The notes beneath the pieces were generated by a model, which saw only the letters and a list, made by a program, of their open reading frames with translations, made no database searches and was not told the origin of the DNA. From Guillardia theta CCMP2712 (taxonomy: Eukaryota > Cryptophyceae > Pyrenomonadales > Geminigeraceae), in assembly GCF_000315625.1 (NCBI RefSeq), contig NW_005434632.1:498010-521736 (forward strand): DNA of 23,727 nucleotides, written 5' to 3'. How positions within the stretch are numbered: the stretch's first letter is position 1; the number at the start of each line of letters is the position of its first letter. Below, one piece after another: positions 9,701 through 19,250 of the stretch. The translations under genes and the position numbers were made by a program.

Positions 9701-12700
9701 CTCAGGACCTCTGCCCTAACTCAGGAGGCTATCCCCGCTGCGTTGACGCCTCCGCCTTCCTCGCCCCCCTCGAAAGCACCTGCTCTGACCATCACGCCTT
9801 CTCCATATGGAAGTACGGGACACAGGCGGAGGGCAGCCCTCAGGTCATCCCCTCCTTCACTCCCAAGGTGAGGGAGCTGACGCCCTACAATCGCCTCGTC
9901 GGTGCTGTCGTGATCACGCAAACGAGGATGAAGCGAGGCTCCTGCCTGGACAACATGAAGGGGGCGGACGTCCGGCTCTTCACCTCGTCGGCGGGCTCGG
10001 GCATCAACTGCCCCCTTGCCAACCAGCTGGACTCTGAGCCCTTCGGGTACGACCCGACCTTCATGACGTTCAGCTCCATCTACAACGGCAAGCTGCGGCC
10101 AGAAGTCTTCTACGGGAACGGCGAGAGGTACAACTCTTCGACGTCGGGAGGGACGGGGTATGGCTACCCCAAGGGCTTCTACCCGCAAAAGTACGACCAG
10201 AATGCTCTTGACACGAACATGGATGGCATGCTGAGTCCGCAGGAGGTAACCAGCGGGGCAACAACCTCCTTCTTCACCAAGGCGTCCAAGTACATCGACT
10301 CGGGCGAGCAAGACACCTTCAAGCTGTACTTCGACGAGAGGCTGACGTACAAGCAAGCGCTGAAGATGGTCCAGTTTGCCCAGGACGGGAAGTTCATCGA
10401 CTCGCAGACCAAGGAGATCAAGGTAGAGATTGTGACTTACAATGCCGTCAAGGACATCTTCATGTACTCCAACTTCGTCTTCGCGTGGCAGGCGGGAGGA
10501 AAGATCCCGTGGGACTACTCCATCAACACCATTTCCGTTGACAAGATCCTCTCTCCCTCACACGTTCAGATTATCCTGATGGTGATAATCGTCGTCTTCC
10601 TGATCTTCAACTGCGCCTACGAGTTCAGAGACATCCTTATCCAGGCAAGGAAGTTCGCACTGCACGACTACCTAGCCGATCCCTTCAACTGGATCGATCT
10701 TGCTCACTTCTTCTTCATGTGGGGCTCAGTCTTCTCCTGGTTCATGTACCGGCAGAGCACTCTTACCTTCAAGCTCAGCCCCAACTACCCAATCCTCTTC
10801 TACGGGCCCGAGTACAGCGCCGTCAACTCAACAAGAAGGTCGATCCCCTTCGAAGCTCCCATCAGCGCGTCCAACTTCGCCAAGGCCAGAATGTTCCGCA
10901 CCAACAATGCGGCGGAGTACGACTTCTTGCAGCTGATCAACGCGATGCGAGTGATCTCGAGCAGGATGGAGTTGTACTCCTTTTTCTCTGGCGTCGCCGT
11001 CGTCCTCTTTGTCATGAGGATGCTCAAATCGCTCGACTTTCAGGAGAGGATGGGGATGGTCACCAGGACCATTGCGAGGGCCGCCAGCGATCTGTGGCAC
11101 TTCGTCCTCCTCTTCTTCATCGTCTTCGTCGGCTACGCCATCGTCGGAGTCCTCTTGTTCGGTCATCAGTTCGAGGTACGAGGTTGCCTGTCCTGACCTC
11201 TTGTTCTTCTCTCTTTCGTTTCTTCCTCCCCTCCCTCCCCCTCTTGTCTGTTCTCCACCTTGCTGGTACTTTCTCCGCCAACCCTTGTTCAATCCCGTCC
11301 CTCGCTTACCCTCCGCTCCGACAGGGCATGCACGACCTCTCACATTCCTGCATCACTCTCACAATCTTTCTGCTGAGTTTGGATGCAACCCAATTCTACT
11401 CATCGGTAAGTCAAGTCCGCTATCCTCGTCACTTCATTCTCACCAGCTGGCAGATGTCGCATGCCGCTACTCCTCTTGCCTTCTACATCTTCCTCTGGTC
11501 TTACATCTTCATCGTTTTCTTCATCCTCTTCAACATCTTCCTCGCCATCCTCGTCGATGCGTACGCCACCGTCAAGCAGGCGACCGATGGATCGACGGGT
11601 CTGTTGGAGGAGCTTGCCGGTGTCATCTGGCACGCAGTCCGACGCGTCCTCCCCTTCGGCTCCCGCTTCCTCTCGGACGAGCACTTCCAGCGGATCCTCA
11701 AGGATGAGAAGACCAAGTTGGGGCAGGGGCAGAGGATCCAGTCGGAGATCAACCGCAAGCTGGAGGACAAGAAGGAGATCTTGCTGCGCGGAGGAGTCAG
11801 GGTCGACCTCAACAACCTGCAGCGGATTGTGCAGCCTGGCAAGGTCAGAGGGAACTACCAGGTCAGCCCCACGGAGGCAGAGAACGATGCCAAGGGGGCA
11901 GCAGAAGCTTCGGCAGAGGCTTTTGCAGACGATATGGTGCTGGACGTCATGGACAGGTACGGAAGCAACGTGCTGGAGCACAGGGAGAGGAGGAACCATG
12001 AGTTCAAGGAGCTTGTTGGTATCGAGAATATGAGGTAACGTCTGCTGCCCGGCATATCCCCTCGCTCCCCTCCCCTTGCTCATTTCACTGCTATCTATCC
12101 CATCATCTTCCTGGTCCCCTCTCTCCTTCCATGACTCCTCCCGCTGCTCTTCCATCTGACATCGCACCCAGGCGCCTGCTTGTTATGAATCTCCTCCAGA
12201 TCAACGTGCTGGACGAACAGAAACGCATCGCCGACGTCCTCGAGTCCATGGCCGTGAAGACTTTCGGCTCAGTCCCTGAGCACAAGCGCAGCCTCCTGAA
12301 CCCCTCGGCGAGGGTCGTGAGCAGACTTGGAGAGCTCCACGTCACCGTGGTCAGCGCCACGGGTCTCCCTCGCATGGATCTCATCCGCAGCTGCGATCCC
12401 TACTGCGTCCTCTACATCGATGGCCATGGCGACCAGCAGACGCACATCACCGAGACGGTACCGAAGAGTCAGACGCCTCACTGGAACGAGAAGTTTGTGT
12501 GGGATCTCTACACTGACACCCGGATCGTTACAATCTCATTGTGGGACAGAGACAATGTACGTCGCCCGCCTCTCCTCCTCCTCCGTCGCTGCTTCACTTT
12601 TCTATACTCCCCTCTCTCCTCTCCCCTCTCTCCTCTCCCCTCTTCCCACTCCTCCTTACCTTCTTCCGCTCCCTTCATCCCTTCTTAATCTGCAATCTCC

Positions 12701-13184
12701 TTTCATCTCTCCTCTCCTTCTCCCTCCTGCCTCCCCCTCCTCGCTCTCCTTTCGCTTAGTGGCCTCACGCATCCTGCAGGTGACCAAGGACGATCTCATC
12801 GGCACTGTGCTGGTTGACCTGCGAGATCTCGAGCCAAACTCGTTCGGCAAGCAGCTCGACCTCAACCTGACAAACGCGAGGAAGGCAAAGAAGCTGAGGA
12901 ACGCAAAGCTGCAAGTGATCTTTCAGCGGCGAAGAGACGGGGAGACTATGGATTCTATCCAGGAGGAGAGTGCAGGAGAGGCTGGGGGGTCGATGAACGG
13001 CAGCAGGAAGCAACAAGGGGAAGGGCCGCCGGACTCGATCAACGGGAACGTGGAGGGGAAGGTGGAGGGGAAGGTGGAGGCAGCTAACGGGAAGAGCGGA
13101 GACGAAGAAGTGGACAGCGCGTTGAGAGAAGACATCGATAAGATGACTGAAGAGCTGGAGGATAGCTTAAACCTTTCAGACTAG
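6800..13184 (+). CDS. polycystin (TRPP/PKD2-like) cation channel with ectodomain EF-hand and C-terminal C2 domain
   Basis: Exon model: 6800-7707, 7763-8069, 8137-11175, 11325-11405, 11454-12034, 12172-12556, 12780-13184. All phases close, giving about 1,901 residues. Order: basic cytosolic N-terminus; first membrane span (about 7075-7135); Cys motif CGDGSCDAPDEY (about 7321); Ser/Thr-rich repeats resembling CHB_HEX_C-type modules; a second Cys cluster (9571-9720); a polycystin ectodomain with NRLVGAVVITQTR (from 9889) and an EF-hand loop DTNMDGMLSPQE (10210-10245); then spans S2 (10566-10628), S3, S4 with MRMLKSLDF, S5 (11092-11163), pore helix and S6 (about 11470-11562, FFILFNIFLAILVDAY). 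After S6 come a charged helix and a C2 domain (12330-12930; acidic residues in SCDPYC and WDRDN). The family conducts cations at plasma or ciliary membranes. Start is ATG 6800, the first in frame. Splicing between 8070 and 8480 is doubtful: two frames look coding, and the Lys/Glu-rich part at 8285-8410 may be intronic. Confidence 0.88.
10210..10245 (+). other. EF-hand calcium-binding loop inside the polycystin ectodomain
   Basis: The twelve codons read D-T-N-M-D-G-M-L-S-P-Q-E: Asp, Asn and Asp at positions 1, 3 and 5, Gly at 6, and Glu at 12, as in a canonical EF-hand loop. It lies between the first membrane span and S2, so on the extracellular or lumenal side. Animal PKD2 has its EF-hand in the cytosolic C-terminus. 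Confidence 0.7.
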
Positions 13185-13457
13185 CGCGGGGCGTCAAGAT
13201 ACTCTGTCTGGCTGGTCGGAGGTGGCCGGCACATGTAGCTCTCTCGACATGTACAGATCAAACATTGGTGTACTCTAGATAAACTTCAGCATGATAAGGG
13301 GATGAGAAGGAAAGGGGGACAACAAATTTGCATGAGAGCGTTTGTTCGCTCTCTGACAAGTTTTCATGTACAGCTAAAGTGTTGAAAAGAAAGGAGTTTA
13401 TTTACAAGGCAATGATGGAAATGATAGTGTACATCCAGTTCTCTTATCAGTGTACAG
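13185..13457. other. intergenic space between convergent 3' ends
   Basis: No coding signal. It separates the polycystin-like stop from the stop of the minus-strand gene at 13458 and should hold both 3' UTRs. Confidence 0.5.
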
Positions 13458-13742
13458 CTAGTTCTCTTGGTCGCTTCCCCCTTCCTCGTCCTCCACTGGC
13501 GCCGTTCTACATCCCACAGCAGGAAGATTCCACGGCTGGGATTTGATGAGGAAGATTGATCGCTGCAGGGCCATCAGTCGCTTCATCTTCCACTCGCTCA
13601 GTGGAACCAGCCCTGTGGAGCTCTCGCAAGCACGCAGGTCGTCCAAGGACAAAGAGCGCGTCATCCCATACTCGCTTCCTCTTGTAGCCACGTCAATCTC
13701 ATCGGACGCTGGCAGATCGGCTCTGATATCGTGGAGTGACAT
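13458..13742 (-). CDS. last exon of a minus-strand gene, unknown product (upstream exons to about 14261 unresolved)
   Basis: The frame from 13742 down to the TAG at 13460-13458 encodes 94 residues starting MSLHDIRADLPASDEID, with strong codon bias (CTG, GAG, GAC, ATC) and an acidic C-terminus (EDEEGGSDQEN). It may begin at the ATG or follow the CAG 8 nt upstream. Higher up, 14261-13760 has hydrophobic coding-like patches in different minus frames (SVYEILLAIYSDPP; VEDIKTPFSLLTVLSSFST; LAIIALAIIIDAGTNIARK) that suggest a membrane protein with short introns, but I could not find joins that close. It converges on the polycystin-like gene. No family recognised. Confidence 0.45.
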   Translation of the reverse strand: MSLHDIRADLPASDEIDVATRGSEYGMTRSLSLDDLRACESSTGLVPLSEWKMKRLMALQRSIFLIKSQPWNLPAVGCRTAPVEDEEGGSDQEN

Positions 13743-13827
13743 GTTGTATGCTGAACGGATGTATGATTACTAACACACTTGTTGCGGATATCCTTCGCTT
13801 CCGAGCAATGTTGGTCCCAGCGTCGAT

Positions 13828-13857
13828 AATAATCGCTAATGCAATAATCGCTAATGC
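13828..13857. repeat. tandem duplication of a 15-bp unit
   Basis: AATAATCGCTAATGC occurs twice back to back. The duplication lies inside the hydrophobic patch of the unresolved minus-strand gene; 15 bp keeps any frame. Confidence 0.9.
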
Positions 13858-14261
13858 TCAAGGAGATAGTCCAGGGAGAGGGTTCCAATGCAGTGAAGCA
13901 GGTGGAGAAAGAGGACAGAACCGTGAGGAGACTGAAGGGTGTCTTGATGTCTTCTACCACAGTGTGGTACGATAGGCCGAGAGAAGGACGGAGGGTCGCT
14001 GTAGATTGCTAGCAGTATTTCATACACTGATGGGGAGAGGGGCGACAGGAAGGTTTGAAACAGTCGGAAAATCGCAGCGATTCGTATCTGTGCCTTGAAC
14101 AAGTCAGATACAGTAAGGGGGGTAGTGGAGTGTGAAGGTAGTGGGGGTGAAGCACCTCCGGTACTTTTATCTGGAATATTTGTATATAACAAGGGGGTCC
14201 ACAAGCACAAAGGTGGGTCCTTGTGAAGAAGTCGTGCGTTAACAGAGTAGGTATGAGTCAT

Positions 14262-15210
14262 ATTGATGGTACTTAACGAAAAGATTTCTCTTCGTACCTC
14301 AACCTTGTGATCTCTTCGAACCGTTCCGTTCTGTAAGATTCATTCGTAGGGAGGAGGCTGGACCCTCGTGATCATGTCCTAAAGCACCGCATGCCCGTGG
14401 TCGTTCAGAGGCCGCTGACATGAGCACGTGGCCGTACGGGGCTGCGACTGTTTGGTTTCAAATGCTGTTGTAAAACAACGTTTCGGAGAAAGGGATTCGA
14501 AAATTCTCTTTTCAGGGCTAACCACCGCTTGCACGTCTTATAAAGACAACGATTCGAAGATATCCCTATAACGGTTTGCAACCAAGGATAACACCAGGGG
14601 CCCCTACCCCTCGTCTTGAGTATCGAGTACCCGGTACCAAGACGAGAACAATCAAAGCGCCGGACAGGTATCGGCGACAAATTCCGGGGCGATCACGAGG
14701 ACTGCCAGGGTGGCCGCGCCTAGCGGACACACGGACTCCTGGAGGCCGATGTTCGAGCTTTAAGTCACGAGGGCTGCAGATTCGCATTGAAAAAATTAAA
14801 AGTCAGCCAGTCATATAGTCACGTAAAACTCAGTTCAACGCGGCCGTGGCCGGCGCCGGCCCGGCTCGCCACCGTGACGGTGGGCACTGCGGCAGTGCGG
14901 CAAGCCGCCCGGCGGTCGCTCGCCGGCGGCCGGCGGCCCCGGCGTGACAGTCCCCGATCGCCGGGCCCGGCCGGATTGACAGGCAGGGGGGGCGCGCCCG
15001 GGCAACTTATCAAGTTTCCGAAGTTCAAGTTTCGAAGTTCCGAACGACGACGGCCGCCCCCGGCCCGCCCGGGCCGTCGTATACGGGCCCGGCGTCCCGG
15101 CGACGGTACGGTCCCAGCCGGGCTCCCGGGCCGCGATGGCGCCCGGAGCCCGACCTCCGGCGAGTCCGGGAGGTCCTCCGAAGAACGAAAAAGCGATAAA
15201 AATAGCGGAG
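14262..15210. other. non-coding stretch that turns very GC-rich at about 14830
   Basis: No gene supported. 14262-14815 has ordinary composition and one clear hairpin. 14830-15180 is dominated by CCGG/GGCC/CGGC words (for example CCGGGCCCGGCCGG) and stands out sharply from both flanks. Open frames here are long only because stop codons are rare in such sequence. Confidence 0.55.
14610..14646. repeat. inverted repeat (hairpin)
   Basis: CTCGTCTTG (14610-14618) pairs with CAAGACGAG (14638-14646) around a 19-nt loop that contains GGTACC and GAGTAC. Confidence 0.7.
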
Positions 15211-15525
15211 GGCAACAATATGAACCGTTGTGGTATCAATTGACAGCAGTGCATCCCTATTTATAGGAAGGAGCAACAATGTGAACCGTTGTGGTATTAG
15301 GTCAAAAGCAGGCCTATTTATAGGAAGGAGCAACAATGTGAACCGTTATGGTATTAGTTCAAAAGGCAGGCCTATTTATAGGAAGGGGCAACAATGTGAA
15401 CCGTTGCAGTACGCATACTGAAGCAGGCTATTTATAGGAAAGGAGCAACAATACGAAACGTTGCGATATCGTCAGTTGAGTTAGGCCTATTTATAGCGGA
15501 GGGCAACAATTCCAACGGTTGTAGT
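15205..15525. repeat. six tandem 57-61 bp units with TATA-like and MYB-site-like motifs
   Basis: CAACAAT starts at 15213, 15274, 15331, 15389, 15446 and 15504 (spacings 61, 57, 58, 57, 58). Each unit has GGAGC/GGGC + CAACAAT, then GAACCGTTG or a variant, a variable middle, AGGCC, and TATTTATAG. TATTTATA is TATAAATA on the minus strand, a canonical TATA box. AACCGTT/CAACGG matches the known MYB recognition core. The middles have diverged while these blocks are kept. No ORF of interest runs through. It lies about 600 bp upstream of the PAP/fibrillin ATG. Confidence 0.9.
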
Positions 15526-16122
15526 TTTAGACTGAACATTTTCCAAGCTCACCTCAGCCTTAGGGTCATACCAAGTCACTGCAAGGGCATTGAATTCGTA
15601 TAAGGAAAAATCAGCTTTCTAATTTCACTGCCCTCAATTTAGTACCCTACAAGGACACCCGATGATGTTTCAAAGGCATGGCGGACGAGGAACAAGAGGA
15701 AGGTTCCGTAGGGATCAAGAGTGTTCAGAAGGAAGGGAGGAGGGGAGGGAGGACGAGAGTGAGAAGGGGAGGGAGGACGAGAGGAAGGAGGGGAGGGATG
15801 AAGAGAAAGATGTCTAATGCCCTCTTCTTCGTTCTTGATACCCATATCATACCTGTACTGTATCTACCCTTACTGGATGATCCTTTCACTATCATTCATA
15901 TACTTTTCATTCGCATTCTTGGATTGCCAAAGTTCTTCACTGCTGCCCTCTTGAAGATTGCATTTGCGCAAAATCTTCGTAGTTTCTTCTATCTCGCATT
16001 CCTCTGATTGCTTGTACTAAGCTTTATTCTACCCTCGTACTAGATTCAACTCCGTTTCACTTTTCTCCTTTACACCTCTTAGTTTAAGATCGTTTTCTTT
16101 CTGATGTGCGACAATAGACAGC
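15526..16122. other. region upstream of the PAP/fibrillin gene
   Basis: No gene supported. A purine-rich GAGGGAGGA tract lies at 15700-15805, followed by AT-richer sequence to 16122. It presumably includes the promoter and 5' leader of the gene at 16123. Confidence 0.45.
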
Positions 16123-17794
16123 ATGGCCGGACGCGTCGTACTGTTCCTCTCTCTCCTCCTTGCCGATGCATCAGCGTTCTTGCCGAGCTGCCACGTCGGT
16201 AGTAGGATGAACATAGGGCGGCACGAGCTAAGAATGAGCTCATCCTCCTCCAACGATCAGCGAGTACTCTTACGTCAGGGTCTGCTTCAGGTAGTCGTTT
16301 CCTGTCCGAAACCATGCCCGTGCTCACGAGCGTTCAGTTGTGCAAGTCGGGACCCAAGAACGGAGTCGGGGCGAGCGAGGACTTGATCCTGTCCGTGAAG
16401 GAGAAGGCGACGGAGCTTGCAAAGCTGAACCCAACGCAGCGGCAAGCTACCAGCCCGATGCTGGACGGCAAGTGGTGAGCAAGGGGGGAGAGGAGGGAGG
16501 GGAGGAGAGGAGGGAGGGCAGAAGGGAGAGTGCCCTGAGACAGAGAAGGGAAGGAGAAGAACAGAACTTTGGGGTGAAGGAGATGCCGATGTGGATCGGG
16601 GAAGAGTTGATTTGAATTGTTTCCTGTCTCACCATTCCGGGCAGGAGGCTTGTCTTTAGCACGACGAAAGGACCCAGCAGCGGCATGCTCGGGCCGTTCG
16701 TTGGAGATGTGTTTCAGGACATTGTGCTTGAGCAGGAGAAGTATTTCAACATCTTGGAGTTGGGTTTCGTTGAAGCCGTCCTGTCGGCTCACTGGGACGT
16801 GATGGGGCAGGAGAAGTGGAGAGTCTTCTTCGACGACATCCAGTTCAGGTTGTGTGGACATGTTGACTCGTTGCCTGCTTGTGCATAGAGGGAGGAAGAT
16901 GGAGGAGGGTTGAGCGTGAGTTGGACAAGGAAGACGAGAAGTAGAAATTAAGGGATATGGTGGATTTGGTACCAGATAAGTCAGTGATGATGCGTTGTAA
17001 CTCTACTTGTTGTCCTCCATGCTTCCCTGGAATGGGGTGCCTGTTTGTTTGGATCCTTCTCCCTTTCCCGCCTTTTCTCCTTTTCCCGCTCTTCCTCTAC
17101 CTTCCTGTCTCAACATCTGCCTCCCCTACTCTCTCACCCCCTTGTTTGACTCGCTTCTGATTCTTCCATCAGTCTATTCGGCATCCCAGTCTTCAAGAAA
17201 GAATTCTCCTCTTCTCAACGCGACCAAGTGTTGGAAGGGTTGGACACGCTGGTATTGCACTTCCGCTCTCCCTCCCGTTGTCGCCATCACCACCTGCTCC
17301 TCCACCTTTTCCTCCTTCTCATCACCCCCATCGTCCTCCTCGCCCTGCTACACCTCTTTCTACTGCTCCTTCCACTCCTGCTTCACCTCCTGCTCTTCGC
17401 CCTCCTCTGGTTCAATGCCTCCTGCCCATGCCCCAATCGACCTCCGCGTCTGTCTCTCCTTGCTCAGAATGTTTGCAGGGTGGAACAGAAAAGGAAGCGA
17501 GGAGTTCCAACAACGGGGGAATCTGTGAGGCTGAGGGAGGAGGAAGAGGAGCAGGGGGCGAGGACAAGGGCGTGAAGGAGGAGGAAGAGAGGACAGAGGA
17601 AGAGGATGTGCCGCTGACGCATGCGAGCAGGGGACATGGCCTACTGCAACGACACACTCCGCGTGCTATGGTGAAGCATCAACTAGTCATGTGAGACTTG
17701 AAGTTGGGCTGAAAGAAAAGGTGGTGGCAGGGCGTACGGGGTCCAGCGCGAGGCCAGCAAGGCGAGCATCTACGTACTGGAGAGGGAGAAATGA
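16123..17794 (+). CDS. plastid lipid-associated protein (PAP/fibrillin family), plastid-targeted
   Basis: Seven exons close to exactly 245 residues: 16123-16290, 16338-16474, 16645-16848, 17173-17251, 17479-17524, 17631-17670, 17731-17794; introns are 47, 170, 324, 227, 106 and 60 nt. The start gives a signal peptide (MAGRVVLFLSLLLADASAF) whose end carries ASAF, then a Ser/Arg-rich transit-like stretch. This is the bipartite presequence of red secondary plastids, with Phe at the transit peptide start. The mature part matches the PAP/fibrillin fold: NPTQRQATSPMLDGKW, RLVFSTTKGPSSG, a middle ending with an LFGIPVFKK strand, and a closing WDMAYCNDTLRVLW..IYVLER corresponding to the family's 'tYLD..lRI.R' ending. 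Fibrillins associate with thylakoid or plastoglobule lipids. The exon 4/5 join (donor GTATTG) is the least certain. Confidence 0.85.
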
Positions 17795-18410
17795 GATGAA
17801 GAGTGAGATGTTGGACGAGAGAAGCCTGTATTTGGCTCATGATCAAACCATCTCGATCCTTTCAAGTTGCCTCAGGCAGTCCCTCCTCCGAGTCCGCTAG
17901 CCCTCCGAACGCTCAGGCACTTCAAGTTGCTCACCGACTCCCGTACTATCACCTCCGGAATGATTAGTAGGCTTAGACTTCAGGCTTCGACGGACGGGCG
18001 CTGGCTTGACTCAGTGACCAGTAGGGTCCGAATCAGTGCGGCGGCGAGCCTCGGCCTCCGCCGCCATCGGCTCAGGCTCGCCGACTCGGAACTTCAAGCC
18101 TACGGGCCCGGGCCCCCGACTCGGACTTTGTCCGATCGGCTCAGTTACCGTACAGTGAGACCGTCACGGCGTCTCGGTCAGCAGGCTCAGTCTGAGGCTC
18201 GATCGGACAGTCACGGCCGGGCCCGCCGGGCCACCGTCTACCGTACTATCATGGTGCCGCAGTGCCCGGTGACGCCAGGAGTCCGAAGTCCCGGCGGGAC
18301 TCGGACCCAGTCCGACATAACTTCAGTGATCCGGGGGCGAGTCACACTGTGACAGTGCAAACTTGAAAACTGAGAGGCCCCGCCTAGTGACTGTGACTCG
18401 CGCGGCCCGG

Positions 18411-18437
18411 CCGCTCAGCGGCACTGCCGCTGAGCGG
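18411..18437. repeat. 12-bp perfect inverted repeat with 3-nt loop
   Basis: CCGCTCAGCGGC and GCCGCTGAGCGG flank ACT. It directly abuts the larger palindrome at 18435-18471. Confidence 0.92.
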
Positions 18438-18471
18438 GCCCAGCCGGCGCGGGCCGCGCCGGCTGGGCCCG
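18435..18471. repeat. 37-bp near-perfect GC palindrome
   Basis: Two 17-nt arms (GGGCCCAGCCGGCGCGG and its exact complement) around a single central G at 18453, extended by one more C-G pair outside. Only G, C and one A/T pair per arm occur, so the hairpin would be extremely stable. Confidence 0.95.
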
Positions 18472-18924
18472 GCAGCCGGGGTGCTGAGCGGCGGGGCGGG
18501 CGGCCCGGCCGCGGCGGGGCCCGGAGTCACGGATTGCCACGGTACTGATCATCGGCGGACCGTCTCCGAGACTCCGTGAGCCGCCGGCGCGGCCGCGTGC
18601 CGCCAGTGCACGACCGTGCCCCGGGGCCACGGCGGCCCGGCCGGGGTGCCAGTGAGCGCCGGTGTGTATCGTGTATCGCACTGTCACATGGTGGCACCGG
18701 CCGGAGTCACGGTGCCGCAGTGCCACCGGGGGGTACGGGGTACGGTACTTAAACGATGCCACCGATGACGCGCCCCGCCGAGTACGCCCGTATCATTATA
18801 CGACGGTACCGCCCACCCGGTCACCGGGGACCGGGCCCGGCGTACTACGCGGCAACGGATCAACTAGCCCACTGACCCCAGGTACTGATCGCCGCCGCTG
18901 CCACCGTACGGCGCCACTATCAGT

Positions 18925-19250
18925 ATGGTACTACCGTAACGATACTACGCTATCGCCTACCGTACCGTAGTACCGTACTCGGATACTACTAGCTACCGCG
19001 GCTATCGCCTACCGTAACGATACTACGCTATCACACTACGGTAGTACCGTAACGATACTACGGTATCGCACTACGGTACTACCGTAACGATACTACCGGT
19101 ATCGCACTACGGTACTACCGTAACGGTCGGATACTACCGGTATCGCACTACGGTACTACCGTAACGGTCGGATACTACCGGTATCGCACTACGGTACTAC
19201 CGTAACGGTCGGATACTACCGGTATCGCACTACGGTACTACCGTAACGAT
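18925..19250. repeat. hairpin satellite, period 35 to 41 bp
   Basis: CACTACGGTA units start at 19034, 19069, 19105, 19146, 19187 and 19228 (spacings 35, 36, 41, 41, 41), with degenerate forerunners from about 18925. Each unit holds TACGGTACTACCGTA, an odd palindrome, plus a second arm pair (CGATAC..GTATCG, or GATACTACCGGTATC in longer units). The 41-bp form differs by an inserted GGTCG. Scattered GGTACTACGG words continue to about 19440. Confidence 0.92.

Larger units (their letters stand above)
17795..18924. other. GC-rich, palindrome-dense non-coding block
   Basis: No gene supported. From about 17880 the DNA changes to GC-rich sequence with recurring words (CCGTACTATC, GACTCGG, AGTCACGG, CCGGGCCC) and many inverted repeats. 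Composition peaks at 18400-18660. Its open frames show no protein-like character. Confidence 0.6.

Noticed and set aside
9721-10356. 211-codon minus-strand ORF
   Set aside because: Antisense to the well-supported polycystin ectodomain; no independent coding features.
14262-14815. tRNA gene
   Set aside because: The hairpin at 14610-14646 lacks A/B box motifs and a cloverleaf; no tRNA-like B box was seen elsewhere outside coding sequence.
14830-15180. ribosomal RNA gene fragment
   Set aside because: The GC-rich block contains none of the conserved rRNA stretches I can recognise.
15205-15525. CRISPR-like array
   Set aside because: Repeats are adjacent and imperfect with no unique fixed-length spacers and no cas genes, in eukaryotic DNA.
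15678-16007. 109-codon ORF upstream of the PAP gene
   Set aside because: The first half is a GAGGGAGGA repeat translated as Arg/Gly, the second half is AT-rich with poor codon character, and no splice signals link it to the gene.
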